A DNA stretch of 64,000 bases from the NCBI GenBank assembly GCA_030068075.1, contig CM057829.1, positions 87,969,889-88,033,888 of the forward strand, in the 5' to 3' direction. The notes below the pieces were generated by a model. That model was not told where the DNA came from. It ran no database searches and saw nothing but the letters and a program-made list of their open reading frames with translations. The translations under genes were made by a program, and so were the position numbers. This DNA comes from Paguma larvata (lineage: Eukaryota > Chordata > Mammalia > Carnivora > Viverridae). Shown piece after piece: positions 24,391-35,699 of this stretch (position 1 is its first letter; each line of letters begins with the position of its first letter).

Positions 24391-24534
24391 CTTATCTTTA
24401 GATGAAGACTGGTTCTTGGTGGCTCTAGGTTGATGAGTATTTTCTATAGTAACAATGTCGCTGTACTGACCGTTACCTGTCGCCTGTAAACTTCTACATT
24501 TACTCACTCTTCCCAAAAGTACAGGTTTGGAAAC
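24391..24534 (-). CDS. USP45: USP45 coding exon (8 of 13)
   Basis: 144 bp, exactly 48 codons, phase 0. It starts VSKPVLLGRVSKCRSL, includes a VTIENTHQPRA segment and ends SSSKDK. This is the start of the low-complexity, polar insert that splits the USP fold in USP45 and USP16. The acceptor is TATATAG|GTTT and the donor is AAG|GTAAGA. It diverges from the human wording I recall more than the catalytic exons do, as expected for a disordered linker. Confidence 0.92.
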
Positions 24535-24813
24535 CTATATAGATGGTATGTACATAACACAAAACTTCTTTAGGAAATAAATTCTGGATATTGACTACTT
24601 TTTAAAGTTTCTAACTCATTTGAAATGAGATAATTTCCTTAACATTAATTCTCAAAATATAAAACATAGTGGTTTGAATTCTTTGAGAACAAGAACTATA
24701 AATCATACTATATGCATAAATACACAAACTTCAGTCCCAAATATACTACAAATTCCATTACTGTATATAAAAAATAACTCTCAGATAATGTGATAATATG
24801 CTCAACAAATGTC

Positions 24814-24925
24814 TTTTTTTTTTAATTTAAGATTTTATTTTTAGGTAATCTCTACACCAATGTGGGGCTTGAAGTCACAACCCCAAGATCAAGGGTCACA
24901 CGCTCTACGGCCAGCCAGATGCCCC
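24814..24925 (-). mobile_element. Short carnivore tRNA-SINE
   Basis: 'taagattttatttttaggta', 'caatgtggggcttgaagtca', ending 'agccagatgcccc': the short old form, minus. Confidence 0.85.
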
Positions 24926-24996
24926 AACAATGTCTAAATACATGAATGAATACGTGCTCTCCACCAAAGACTCATTACAAAGTTTTTTCTCCTTAC

Positions 24997-25053
24997 CCTT
25001 TCTTCTATTATAGGAAGTGAAATATCAATAAAAGGATCTTTCACTGTGGAGAT
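24997..25053 (-). CDS. USP45: USP45 coding exon (7 of 13, smallest)
   Basis: 57 bp, exactly 19 codons: ISTVKDPFIDISLPIIEER. DPFxDISLPI is a conserved USP strand motif just after the first CxxC. Both ends are phase 0, so skipping would remove 19 residues without a frameshift. The acceptor is TTTTTAAG and the donor is AGG|GTAAGG. Confidence 0.94.
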
Positions 25054-26270
25054 CTTAAAAAGAAAACATTGAGAAACTCGGTTAGAATTCTAATACAGAC
25101 AATGTCGTTTTGTAAAGTCTTAAAGAAGTCAAACTTCCCAGGCAACTTAGAATTTCAAGTTAAAAAGTATCCCTGGAACAAACAGTGATTTAATTGGGTT
25201 GAGCAGTACATACTGTTAGTCAAAACAAGATATCCCAACACTTCAATAAATGCAACCCAGTTGAATTTTATAATATTGCCGATATGACTAACCTATAATA
25301 TTTAAAGTAACTTCAAAATAAACTGTTTAATAAAACTGATTAACTAAAGATATAAACATATTTTTGGTTAAACTGTGCCACAACATAAATCAAATATAAA
25401 CATTAAAAAAAAATAAAGCCATGAAGAAAAAAAATCAGAGAGCTTGACTGCATTTTGTAGATTTTTATGGATAATTATGTTTAAAAAGACTCTCTGGTTT
25501 GTGAAAGAGAAATCAACTTCTATGTTGAATATACTAGAAATTTAAGTAGTATCATATTGACAAATTCTGTGCTTTAATATGACAGGCTAAAAGGAGATGT
25601 AACATATAATCCTGATTTTATGACTAGAGAGAAAAGTACCCCATTATCTGAGACAGGAAAATGGACATAAAGACCCTCCATTTTATGATCAAAATCTAAC
25701 AAACACCTATCATACTCTAAACCATACGCTTTCAGAAATATTTGTTGTCAAGTAATTGAAAACCTGTAAAAACTTTTATGTGTTTTAAGTTGTTGTTAAA
25801 GTATAGATGGCATTCAAAATAAAAATCACCATTAAACTCAAAATATGAGCTTACTTTAAAAAAACTTCAAGTTATATAAATGTCAACTTTAAATAAAATG
25901 TGGTAGATCTCCCTGTTATGTTACTGTGTTAAGTTATTTCTATTAGAATTCCATTTTAGGGTAATGCACAGTTATATAACATAGTTGTTCCCTTCCCAGA
26001 AGTTTCTTTCAAACAAGTAGCTAACACGTTCTAGGAGAGTTGAATAGGCTAAAAGAACTTCACAGGTTTGTCAAGAGGAAAAATAACACTTAAAAAAATT
26101 ATAAATTGTGTTTCCTTTCTGGGAGTGAAGGCTATATTCTAAAGACTTTCAAAAACTGTATGTAGTCATCTGTCACAAAAATAAATGCTGATGATTATAT
26201 GTGAAAGAGAACAATAAAAATGATATGATTGTAATCTATTCCATGTTGAAGTGAATTCCAAAGCACCTAC

Positions 26271-26362
26271 ATTTGCACATTCTTCACACATGACTGTGCT
26301 AGTTAATTCACCAATAAAGATCCGATCTATGAAGTTCATTTTCACACCTTCTCTTCCATATG
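26271..26362 (-). CDS. USP45: USP45 coding exon, first zinc-ribbon CxxC (6 of 13)
   Basis: 92 bp; with the incoming G it gives 31 codons reading AYGREGVKMN, FIDRIFIGEL, TSTVMCEECAN. VMCEEC is the first half of the four-Cys zinc ribbon found in the fingers of many USPs; its partner pair is LLCENC in the large exon. The acceptor is TTTTTGCAG|CA; the donor is AAT|GTAGGT, slightly off consensus but in frame. Confidence 0.94.
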
Positions 26363-27270
26363 CTGCAAAAATAATACTTTTTAATGCAAAAAAATGTCAA
26401 CCATCAACCTAACAATGTAACATGCTTTTTTTTTCTGTTGATTCAAAAGACATCTGAATAAGACAGAAGACCAGTACCACATTTAATAATATATTTACTG
26501 TAGGATGTTATAATGTCTTTCTCCTTTACAATTCTGTAGAGAAAAATTTAACTATCAACTACAATAGTCTCCAAGAAATAATAAGCTATTATTAAACTTG
26601 AGGCAAAATAAGTAAGGCAATAACCAACCACTGTTCAAACCATATCTCAACTATCCCCATTAAGCCCTTTAAAGCCTTCGTGCCTATGTAGATGTTGACA
26701 GAGGAATGAGAAAGAAGATTATGCATTTGGGGTTACACATGCCTGGACCATAACTACAGAAACAATTAGAGTAGACGAGTAAACACAGCATAGTGTAAAG
26801 AATTAACCTGGGCAATTAATAACTCAGTTACATATAAAAAATGATAAAATTATTCTGTTTGGGAAATACTCATAAATCAAAATTATGCCTATGATTTCCT
26901 TCAAAATCATCACAGGTTGGGAGAACATAGACGAAACATATCACACATTCAATGTAGTTTAAGAGGGGTGATGAGTACATGAGGCTTCGTCATACTATTC
27001 TCTCTACTTTAATAGAAGTTTGAAACTCTCCGTAGTTAATTATGATGAAAAAATAAATTAACAAACTCACTCCTCTTTCAAACTTCTAACTTTTTTGGAT
27101 CTGTAAGTACAAATTTTATACTAACATTTAAAATCATTCTAAAACATTATTTGAAGCAGTGAATGACAGAGCCAGCTTATAGCTGGCTATATCAATAAGT
27201 ACTTATTAATATGATGATAACCATTGAAAAGTTATGATAAACTAAGATGATCATTAATAAAATTGTACAG

Positions 27271-27479
27271 GGGGGACGCCTGGGTGGCTTGGTCAGTTAA
27301 GTGTCCAACTTCGGCTCAGGTCATGATCTCACAGTTTGTGAGTTCAAGCCCTGAGTTGGGCTCTGTTCTCAGCGCAGAGCCTGCTTTGGATCTTCTGTCT
27401 CCCTCTCTCTCTGCCCCTACCCCGCTCATGCTCTCTTTCTCTCAAAGATAAATTAAAACATTTAAAAAGAAAGAAAGAA
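27271..27479 (+). mobile_element. Carnivore tRNA-SINE
   Basis: GGACGCCTGGGTGGCTTGG head; tail grows into AAAG repeats; duplication aaaattgtaca on both sides. Confidence 0.93.
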
Positions 27480-27555
27480 AAAATTGTACAAAGGATTGAA
27501 AATGGAAAAGATTATACAAAACTGGAAAGATAATCTGGGCAGTTATTCTCGACAT

Positions 27556-27570
27556 GCACTAGATGGCACT
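27556..27570 (+). promoter_or_regulatory. Candidate CTCF core
   Basis: GCACTAGATGGCACT agrees with the CTCF core CCASYAGRKGGCRSY at all but the first position. Intronic; motif only. Confidence 0.35.
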
Positions 27571-27617
27571 ATCTCAAACCAAAAAAAGCATACTTGAGAA
27601 TCCACGTTAAAAAATCT

Positions 27618-27686
27618 TGACCCTTTCACATGGAACTAATTTAACACCGTGTGTCAATTATACTTCAATTAAAAAAAACATCTTGA
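27618..27686 (+). mobile_element. L1 3' terminal fragment
   Basis: 'gtgtgtcaattatacttcaa' plus A-run, the end sequence of carnivore L1. Confidence 0.6.
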
Positions 27687-28496
27687 ACCCTAACTGCACA
27701 TAGTTTGGGCATTTACAATCACAACATGTGCATATCTGTTTATGAATTATAGACATGCACTATGTACAAATAATACTACAAAAAATAGAAGTTAGAAAAG
27801 AGAATAAAATACAAATAATATTTTTCAACATCTTCTAAAAATGATGACTTCATACTACCATTAGTTAATATCTGAAGGCAGAATTTACAGTTAGGACAGG
27901 GTAAATTGCTCATAACAGGACATATAAGCCCACACTTAAATACTGATAATTATTAATGATCAGCTTTGATTAGATAATCACTGGTTTTGCTAATACTTTG
28001 GCTGATGAAGAGTCAACACTGGGAGTAAAGTAGACATGTATGTTTCAGTTTGTATTCTCTTCAATAAATGGATTCCTTGAAGGAATCTTTGGAACACTTC
28101 TGCTTTAGACTAGTTAAAACTATATAATATCCATAAGTCCACTTAATGCGAGCATAAGTCAACCGCAAAATGATACAGTATGATGAAAGTGAACTTCCAA
28201 GTGAGGTTGCTACTTTCAACCACCTTCAAAGTCTCCCTTAGGATACCTCAAATAAAGCTATCAGTGTCAATCTATACATCTGATAGTTTTAGCTTTTAAA
28301 GTTCACATGGATGCATTCTAACATTTTCTTTTTATGACCAACTAGACTATCTCGCAGACACTGGAGTAAGTACACTCTCTTTTAAGGCCACTACTTTACA
28401 GAATTACTTCACATAACGCTCAGTTCTTTTTCTTCTAAAAACATACTTAAGTTTTTCTTCAGAGAGAAAGTTTTAACAGTGAAAAAAATGACATAC

Positions 28497-28578
28497 CTTT
28501 GACCTTTTTTCTAGTATCATCATCAGCAGTTTTAGTAGTTGGGTTGTTAAATGCTTTTAGGATGGCAGCTTGTATTCT
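28497..28578 (-). CDS. USP45: USP45 coding exon (5 of 13)
   Basis: 82 bp: 27 codons plus one base of a split Ala codon (G|CA). It reads RIQAAILKAFNN, PTTKTADDD and TRKKVK. The acceptor is TGTTTTATAG and the donor is AAAG|GTATGT. This is a helical part of the USP fingers region followed by a basic stretch. The phase matches both neighbours. Confidence 0.93.
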
Positions 28579-28802
28579 CTATAAAACAAGAATTTAATAA
28601 GAATCTATACTTGGATGTATTCTTATAGGCTTAGAGTAAGTTTTCCCTCTTTTCCCTACTCTACCTCTCGGTCCCTAAAATGATGTATCATTTTAATCAA
28701 GACAAAAAGTAACAAAGAGACTACACGAAATTTCTTATCTACTGAAGAAAATGTTAATATATAAGAAGCTATCGACATTTAAAAAATTAAAAAGAAAAGA
28801 GT

Positions 28803-29015
28803 GGGGGCACCTGAGTAGTTCAGCTGGTTAAGCGTCCAACTATGGCTCAGGTCACTGATCTCACAGTTCATGGGTTTGAGCCCTGCATCAGGCTCTGTGC
28901 TGACAGCTTAGATTTCTGATTCTGTGTCTCCCTCTCTCTCTGCCCCTCCCCAGCTCACACTCTGTCACTCTCTCTCTCAAAAATAAATAAACATTAAAAA
29001 TTTTTAAAAAAAAAA
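28803..29015 (+). mobile_element. Carnivore tRNA-SINE
   Basis: GGGGGCACCTGAGTAGTTCAG head, CT run, AAATAAATAAACATTAAA tail. It lies about 225 bp upstream of the acceptor of a USP45 exon, antisense to the gene. Confidence 0.9.
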
Positions 29016-29092
29016 GAAGCTATTAAACTGGTCACTATGACATTCATTTAGATTATTTTATTTATATACATATATGAGCAAAGTCCAGAACA

Positions 29093-29215
29093 TCAAACAG
29101 TTTCTACAGCAAGATTACCTCAGATCTTGACTAGTTATCATTTTACTTCAATTCAAACAGTTTCTACAGCAAGATTACCTCAGATCTTGACTAGTTATCA
29201 TTTTACTTCAATTCA
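29093..29215 (+). repeat. Perfect 60-bp tandem duplication
   Basis: Bases 29093-29155 recur without mismatch at 29153-29215 (shift 60). The unit includes 'tttctacagcaagattacct' and 'gactagttatcattttac'. It is not a known repeat family and sits in the 6.5-kb USP45 intron. Confidence 0.97.
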
Positions 29216-29466
29216 GTTGTCAATAATGATTATTAGTATTAAAGTCTTTAGCAACTCTTAGGAAATGACAAGATTTATGTGTCCATATCTCTGTGAATGG
29301 TTTAGAAAAGATTCAATGTCACAGAGAACTTTCAGAATGAAATAAAACCAGATTCCAAGAATAAAGATTTATTTGAGCTAATAAATTATCATCTTATATG
29401 CTAACTACATCCCTAGTCAGTGGATGAATTTAATCTTCCCTAATTCCCATTTTAAAAGTATGGTGA

Positions 29467-29679
29467 CGGGCGTCAGAACGGCTCAACTGGCTAAGTGTCC
29501 GACTTTGGCTCCAGTCATGATCTCATGGTTTGTGAATACAAGTCCTGCGTTGGGCTCTGTGCTGACAGCTCGGAACCTGGAGCTTGCTTCGGATTCTGTG
29601 TCTCCCTCTCTGCTCCTCCCCTGCTCGCATTCTGTCTCTTTCTCTCTCTCAAAAATGAATAAACATTAAAAAAAAAATT
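29467..29679 (+). mobile_element. Carnivore tRNA-SINE
   Basis: 'gggcgtcagaacggctcaac' head; flanks aaagtatggtga and aaagtacagtga. Confidence 0.9.
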
Positions 29680-30035
29680 GAAAGTACAGTGATAGGAAAG
29701 CTGGTTAATTATCTTTCAGAAGATTTTTTTTTTTTACATAAAGTCATAATCATAGGTTTTCATATTTGAAGCCCTGGACTTTCTGGTGTGAAGAGGATAC
29801 CTAATTCTGCTATTTAAAAAATCATTATATCAAATAGATGAAATTGAAACTGCAGATCTACCAGAGAATGAAAAATAACTACATATCAGAATCCAGATAT
29901 TTTCCACTGTTCAGAAGAAAATTCGCAGCCTTAAAACACTTAAGTCAATTAAAAAGGATAAAAACAAATGAATTAAGCAGCCGACTCACAAATTTAGAAA
30001 AAAAACTGAACACCTTTTAAATAAAAAAAGGATTC

Positions 30036-30210
30036 TGGCACATCTTGGTCTCGGCTCAGGCCATGATCTCACAGTTTGTGCTATAGAGCCCCATGGCTCC
30101 ATACTGACAACACAAAGTTGCTTGGGATTCTCTCTCCCTCTATCTCCATCCCTTCCCTGCTTGTGTGCATGTTCTCTCAGTCTAAGTAAATAAATAAACT
30201 TAAAAAAAAA
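30036..30210 (+). mobile_element. Carnivore tRNA-SINE, 5'-damaged
   Basis: Starts near the A box ('ggtctcggctcaggccatga') and ends AAATAAATAAACTTAAAA. Confidence 0.82.
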
Positions 30211-30333
30211 GAGAGAGAAATACACACACATGCATACACACACCACCAACACCACCACCACTAAATGAGAGCATAAACAAGAAAGACAACAAAGCTTACA
30301 GGAAACAACAGGGCTAATACATAAGGCAAGAGA

Positions 30334-30496
30334 GGGGTGCCTGAGTGGCTCAGTTGGTTAAGTCTCTGACTCTTAATTTCGGCTCAGGTCATGATCTCAC
30401 TGTTGGTAGGATGGGGCCCCACGACAGACTCCTAGCTGATGTCTCTGAGACTGTTTGGGATTCTCTCTCTGCTCCTCTACCCCACTTGCGCGCACG

Positions 30497-30548
<52 letters not shown>

Positions 30549-30572
30549 CTCTCTCTCTCACTCAAAATAAAG
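30334..30572 (+). mobile_element. Carnivore tRNA-SINE with expanded Z-type tract
   Basis: GGGGTGCCTGAGTGGCTCAG head; the 3' CT domain has grown a GC/CA tract; duplication aggcaagaga on both sides. Confidence 0.93.
30488..30546 (+). repeat. (GC)n(AC)n alternating purine-pyrimidine tract
   Basis: 59 bp of unbroken purine-pyrimidine alternation: GC-rich for about 18 bp, then CA repeats. It has strong Z-DNA potential. Confidence 0.95.
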
Positions 30573-31238
30573 AGGCAAGAGAATTCTCAGGAGCACAGAA
30601 TGATGCTTGTACATCAAATGTGGGAGACAACCAATCCAGACTGAAGTGGTGAGACTTAGGAAGACAGACATAGTGTCAACATCAAGACCCCCTCTGCTAT
30701 TGTACCATCCTTTAAGTCTGAGAACAGAGTACATGGGGAATGAGCTGCTAATGTCCTTATTCTCCACCCCATGCTGTGCTGTGGATCAGCAGAGGATACA
30801 CAGTACCCCTAGAGTTGTTCTGCTCCTACCTGTTCCTGAGAGCAAAGAGGTGGGCCATGACGAACTCAGACACAGAAAATACAGAACAGCCTCTAACCTT
30901 TCGGGAAGACAGCTAGCACCTGGTCTCTCCTATATCTCTGCCAGTTTGCTTTGACTTTGACAAGCCTGGCTCAGACTACATTCATGATCTTGCCCACGGA
31001 CTTCCCCAGAAAGAGCTCTTAGAAATTCTGGGAAGCCAAAGTCAGACCAAGTTCCAGACACTCTCTCAATCCCTCTTCTTTTGGGAGCCTTCATTCAATA
31101 ACGGCAATAGGTTTGCGCTTGCTACCCAGTTATGCAAAACTAAACTATCTATTATTTAAGCATACATAGGTAGCTCTGAAAATTATAAGAAAAGGCAATG
31201 AAATGATTACCATAAAAATAAAAAAAAAGTGGTTACCA

Positions 31239-31451
31239 GGGCCCCTGGGTGGCTCAGTTGGTTAAGCATCCGACTTCGGCTCAGGTCGAGATCATGGTTT
31301 GTGAGTTTGAGCCCCGCATCGGGCTCTGTGCTGACAGTTCGGAACCTGGAGCCTGCTTCAGATTCTGTGTGTGTGTGTGTGTCTCTCTGCCCCTCCCCTG
31401 CTCATGCTCTGTCTCTCAATAATAAATAAATGTTAAAAAAAATTTTTTTAG
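31239..31451 (+). mobile_element. Carnivore tRNA-SINE
   Basis: GGGCCCCTGGGTGGCTCAG head, internal (GT)n, flanks gtggttacc and gttgattacc. Confidence 0.92.
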
Positions 31452-31640
31452 TTGATTACCTCAGATGAGAAAGCCATATTTGAAAACAAGGAACAGGTAG
31501 CTTCTATGGTACTAAAAAATATCCTATTTTTTAAAACTGGGTGTGGTGGTGAGGAGTGCCAGTGGTAAATGAATTTTCTTTAAATTATGTTTTAAATTGT
31601 ATACATTCTTCTGTATGTAGGAAACTTTTCACAGTAAGCT

Positions 31641-31873
31641 TTTTTTTTTTTATTTAAAAAAAATTTTTAACGTTTTTATTTATTTTTGAGAGACATAGAG
31701 ACAGGGTGTGAGTACGGGAAGGGCAGAGAGAGAGGGAGACACAGAATCTGAAGCAGGCTCCAGGCTCTGAGCCATCAGCACAGAACTCGATGCAGGGCTC
31801 GAACTCACAGACCGCGAGATCATGACCTGAGCTGAAGTCGGCCACTTAACCGACTGGGCCACCCAGGCGCCCC
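31641..31873 (-). mobile_element. Carnivore tRNA-SINE
   Basis: Full minus copy; flanks cacagtaagct and cacagtaaacc. Confidence 0.93.
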
Positions 31874-32909
31874 GCACAGTAAACCTTTAACACCTTCTCC
31901 CAATAATTGTCAAACTGAGTTTTGTTTATTAGCTGGCCTATGGTCACCACATTATAATTCCTAAAACTGCTCACTATTCTCTTCAAGTATATTTTGAAAG
32001 TTGATGCAAGATTCAAAAATATAAATATATGCAAAGTAGGGTATAAAAGTAAACATAGAGCAATCCATATCATGTCATACTGTCTTGAAATATATGTGAA
32101 GAACATCAAAATAAAAAATGTGTCCCAGAAGCTATAAATGTTGAAATAATCTCCAATTCAGACTCAATAAATTTGAAAACTGATGTAATTCAGGTATTAT
32201 CAGAGCTAAAGTGGACTTTTATACCTTCAAAAAAGAATTTATTGAAACTAAAATAAGCAAATGGTGTGAATTCCATTCTCAGGAAGATGGACTTAAATAA
32301 AGATCTCAATAAATACCATGTTCACCTGTAAATATTTAATATTACTGTGAAAAGCCTCTCTAGCTTGTAAAGATAAAGAACTAACTCAAATTATGTCTAT
32401 AAATTTTCAATTTCAATATTTTACTAATTCAAATATGACTTTCAATATGATTTAATGAGCCTTTACCATTTTCTAAAATGTAAGCTATAATGTCAAACTC
32501 TTAAAAAGTAAAACCAATGAGGTTGTTTAAATTATTAACTTTTAAACTCTTAGACATTTGCTTTTTTATTGTATCTTGGTGACAAATTTATATTCTCTAA
32601 ACTGTTAAAGGAGTTAAGTAATAGGTAATTCATCAAGTTGAATAAAATAAATGGGCTTAGGTCCATTTACAGCCTCTCATTGTTAAAAGTTGTGCTTTGA
32701 ACCATTTAGAATTAAAGAAAAGGAAAAAAAAAAAAAAACTTTGGCCAGGGCACTGCTAACAACTGCAGCACATTAATCAATTAGCAATGTCAAGGTTCAA
32801 CTATTCCAAATCTCCACCATAAACTCCTTTCAAAAATAAGAACGCAAAACACTCATAGTTTAAGTTAGCAGAGATATTCTGCCTTTAAAACAATCCCAGC
32901 CAATAACGG

Positions 32910-32951
32910 ATTAGTGATACTATCTGAGAATAAAAAGGTAGTATCACTAAT
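32910..32951. repeat. Perfect 13-bp inverted repeat (hairpin)
   Basis: ATTAGTGATACTA (32910-32922) and its exact reverse complement TAGTATCACTAAT (32939-32951) enclose a 16-base loop. Confidence 0.9.
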
Positions 32952-33234
32952 TTGGTGATGGCCCAAACTCGAGGAAGTGAAGAAGCGCATATCTGTTAAG
33001 TGGAAAAGACCGCCTATAACAGCTGCTATAGTAAATTTGCTCTGATCTGTTTTGTCTATAAAAACTCTAAATTTTTGCACAAATGACCCCTTTAGCACTC
33101 TATCTGGCAAGAGCATGTTATATCTCTCGACTTTAGAGTCATAAGAAAAAAAAAACTGTAATGAAACATGATGAAAGGAGGTCAGTAGTTTTTAGTCATT
33201 ACTAAAAGACTCTGGTGGCAGACATAAGGCTGTA

Positions 33235-33360
33235 GCCCCGCTTCAATCAAAAAACACAGGGCAGAGACGCGCGACCACGGCGGCACGACAAACAGCTGTG
33301 GGGTTCCCAGGCCGGACAATGCAGCTCCCGCTCAGTACTCAACTGTAAGCGACTGGCACG
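33235..33360. other. Small CpG-dense intronic island, origin unknown
   Basis: About eleven CpG dinucleotides in roughly 125 bp (around 'gacgcgcgaccacggcggca') inside an AT-rich, CpG-poor USP45 intron. No repeat family or gene was recognised. Confidence 0.5.
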
Positions 33361-33589
33361 ACTGTCCTTGCTTACAGGACTGAATAAACCCACAGACATG
33401 ACATTTTAATTCTGCCACACCATCTGAAACCCTCAGATAGAGGAAGAAAGATAAGAGCTTTCAAAAAGCAACGTTTCCCACTGTACTGCTGGAGTTTTTC
33501 AGATATTGTGCACCATTATGACAGAACAATAACTTAATTATAGCAAAGAATGCCATCAATAGAAGTGAAATAAAAAAAAAATAACAGGG

Positions 33590-33910
33590 AAAGATTTTAT
33601 ACCTTTATTTGTAATATCAACAACTTCCCTCTTAGAACCGCTTTTGCTGAATCCCAAAAGTTTTGGACTTTTGTGATTTCTTTTTGTTTCTATGTAATTT
33701 TTTATTTCTTCTTTTATTTCCTGGTTTAGTTTAGTAGCATGGCATTTAACCTTCATGTATTTGTGATCTTTCTAGGTTTTTCTTGTGGTTGATTTCTGGT
33801 TTCTTAGTGTTATGGATAGAAAAGATGCATGGTATGACACTGATCCTCTTAAATTTGTTGAGACTTGTTTTTTGGCCTAATATATGATCTGTTCTGGAGA
33901 GTGTTCCACA
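33590..33910 (-). mobile_element. L1 ORF2 fragment, reverse orientation
   Basis: Antisense L1 ORF2 text: 'tagtttagtagcatggcatt', 'catgtatttgtgatctttct', 'ctaatatatgatctgttctg'. Confidence 0.75.
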
Positions 33911-33928
33911 TGCCACCCAGGCACCCCT
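33911..33928 (-). mobile_element. 18-bp remnant of a tRNA-SINE head
   Basis: TGCCACCCAGGCACCCCT is the terminal part of a minus SINE, joined directly to the L1 fragment; the rest of the SINE is missing. Confidence 0.7.
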
Positions 33929-35037
33929 CAAGGTAAGATTTTAAAGAACAAAAAGAGGAGGATCCACCTTGCCTAGTATCACAGCAACAGCTATCACAAG
34001 CATATGAGTACTTCATTTTCACATGATTGCTCTGCTACATATTAACATAAATTAAGAAGTGTATTTACCTTGAATGGAAAACAGGATTTCACCGATTATG
34101 ACGATTATGATTGAGAGGGCCTGCCTGCAGTGGTAGGCTGAAAATGATTCTGAGGCTGAATCCAGACTCAGCAGAACCATCATGAATGACTAATATAGTC
34201 CTGCTACCAGTGATAGAGGGAAAACGGAGGATACGTGCTGTGTACTTGACACCTTTACTATCTTACATTTTCTCTGAAAAACTGTATCCCATTTGTAGGA
34301 CCCCACCAAAAGAGTTGAATTTAACTCATTTGATATTAAAGGCAACTACCACCCAATCCATTAAGGGACAGGATGACAATGAACAGGCCATGAGCCACTC
34401 TTTCCTTTCTCGGAAACACTCCCTGACCCAGGAGGCTTGGATCCCAATCCCCTAGTTACAAGGGACTTATGCCCGAGTGGATCCTAATCCAACACGAGGG
34501 AACAAAGTGTCTCTTCACAGTAGGGATTCACAAAAAGCAGTTTTGTTTTTATATACATGGAACTGCAACATGTGCAAAATATGAAGTTCATGTGCTACCA
34601 TTCAGAAAGAGAAGCTGAGAAACTACTCAGTTTGCAGGGAGATGAATGAAGAAAATCTACAGAACCAGAGAAACTAGGGAAATAAGGAGGAATATTCTCT
34701 GGATTCCTGAGAACTTTCCTGTCCCTATATCCCTACCTATACCTCCCTTCCCCTAGGATTCTTAGATTCCCTTTATTTAAGCTAGCCTAAATTGATTTGT
34801 TATTTACAGTCAAAGGGTAAATAACCCCATTATTTAATGGGGTTGCAAAAGGATAAAACAAAATAACCTTTTACAAGAACTGGCCAAAAATAAATAAATA
34901 AATAAAGGAATAAATAGAATAGTTAGAAAAAAATCAAATTACTTCTCAATCTATATTAAAATTATGGTAGAAATTAATTCCTTCAGTTTTGTACCCCTTC
35001 TTAAACAGTATGTGTTATCAATTTGAAGAAATCTTAC

Positions 35038-35125
35038 CTTTGTTTCTTCTGTCCTCACTGCGTCCAGCAGATAGTGCAGAAGCTCCTGACTGTCCTGTTG
35101 CTGGAAACCTTTAAATCGAGGTGCC
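35038..35125 (-). CDS. USP45: USP45 coding exon, QDSQE box (4 of 13)
   Basis: 88 bp: one base completing the split Lys codon, then 29 codons reading [20 protein letters not shown] and ending [14 protein letters not shown] is the conserved QQD box of USP family proteases. The acceptor is CATAG|G and the donor is AAAG|GTAAGA. The intron before it (11,039 bp) is the largest fully contained in the window and is filled with L1 and SINE copies; the intron after it is 6,459 bp. Confidence 0.95.
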
Positions 35126-35204
35126 CTATGATTTAAATACAAAACAGGAAAGAAAAAAAAGATAATTTCATCAACAATATATTACTATCATCAAAAATCA
35201 TTTT

Positions 35205-35381
35205 TTGAATGATTAAATGATTAATGCATTTGACAGAGACTGTGCGTGTGCATGCAGGGGAGGGGCAGAGACAGAGAGGGAGAGAAATCCAAGCAGGCTC
35301 CAGGCTGTCAGTCCAGAGCCCAACGCACGGCTCAATCCCACAAACTTTGATCACTTAACCAACTGAGTCACCCAAGCACCC
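35205..35381 (-). mobile_element. Carnivore tRNA-SINE, diverged
   Basis: 'gcaggggaggggcagagaca' to 'aactgagtcacccaagcacc'; starts about 80 bp upstream of the QDSQE exon acceptor. Confidence 0.85.
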
Positions 35382-35518
35382 TCATCTAAAGTCAATTTAA
35401 ATAACATATATTCAAAGATTTAGTATAGTCCTTTTACTGAATAGGTAAAAAGAGCAAATGTGATCACTGCTCCAATTAGGATGAGACTTTAAGTACACAG
35501 AGAATAATATGGTTATAA

Positions 35519-35690
35519 GGGCGCCTGGGTGGCTCAGTCAGTTAAGCATCCAACTCTTGATTTCGGCTCAGGTCACGATCTCGTGGTTCTTGGGATCGAG
35601 CCCTGCATGGCGCTCTGCACTGACAGCATGGAGCCTGCTTAGGATTCTCTCTCCCTCTCTCTCTCAAAATAAACGAACTTGAAATAAAAA
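35519..35690 (+). mobile_element. Carnivore tRNA-SINE
   Basis: GGGCGCCTGGGTGGCTCAG head; flanks gaataatatggttat and gaacaatatggctat. Confidence 0.92.
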
Positions 35691-35699
35691 AGAACAATA

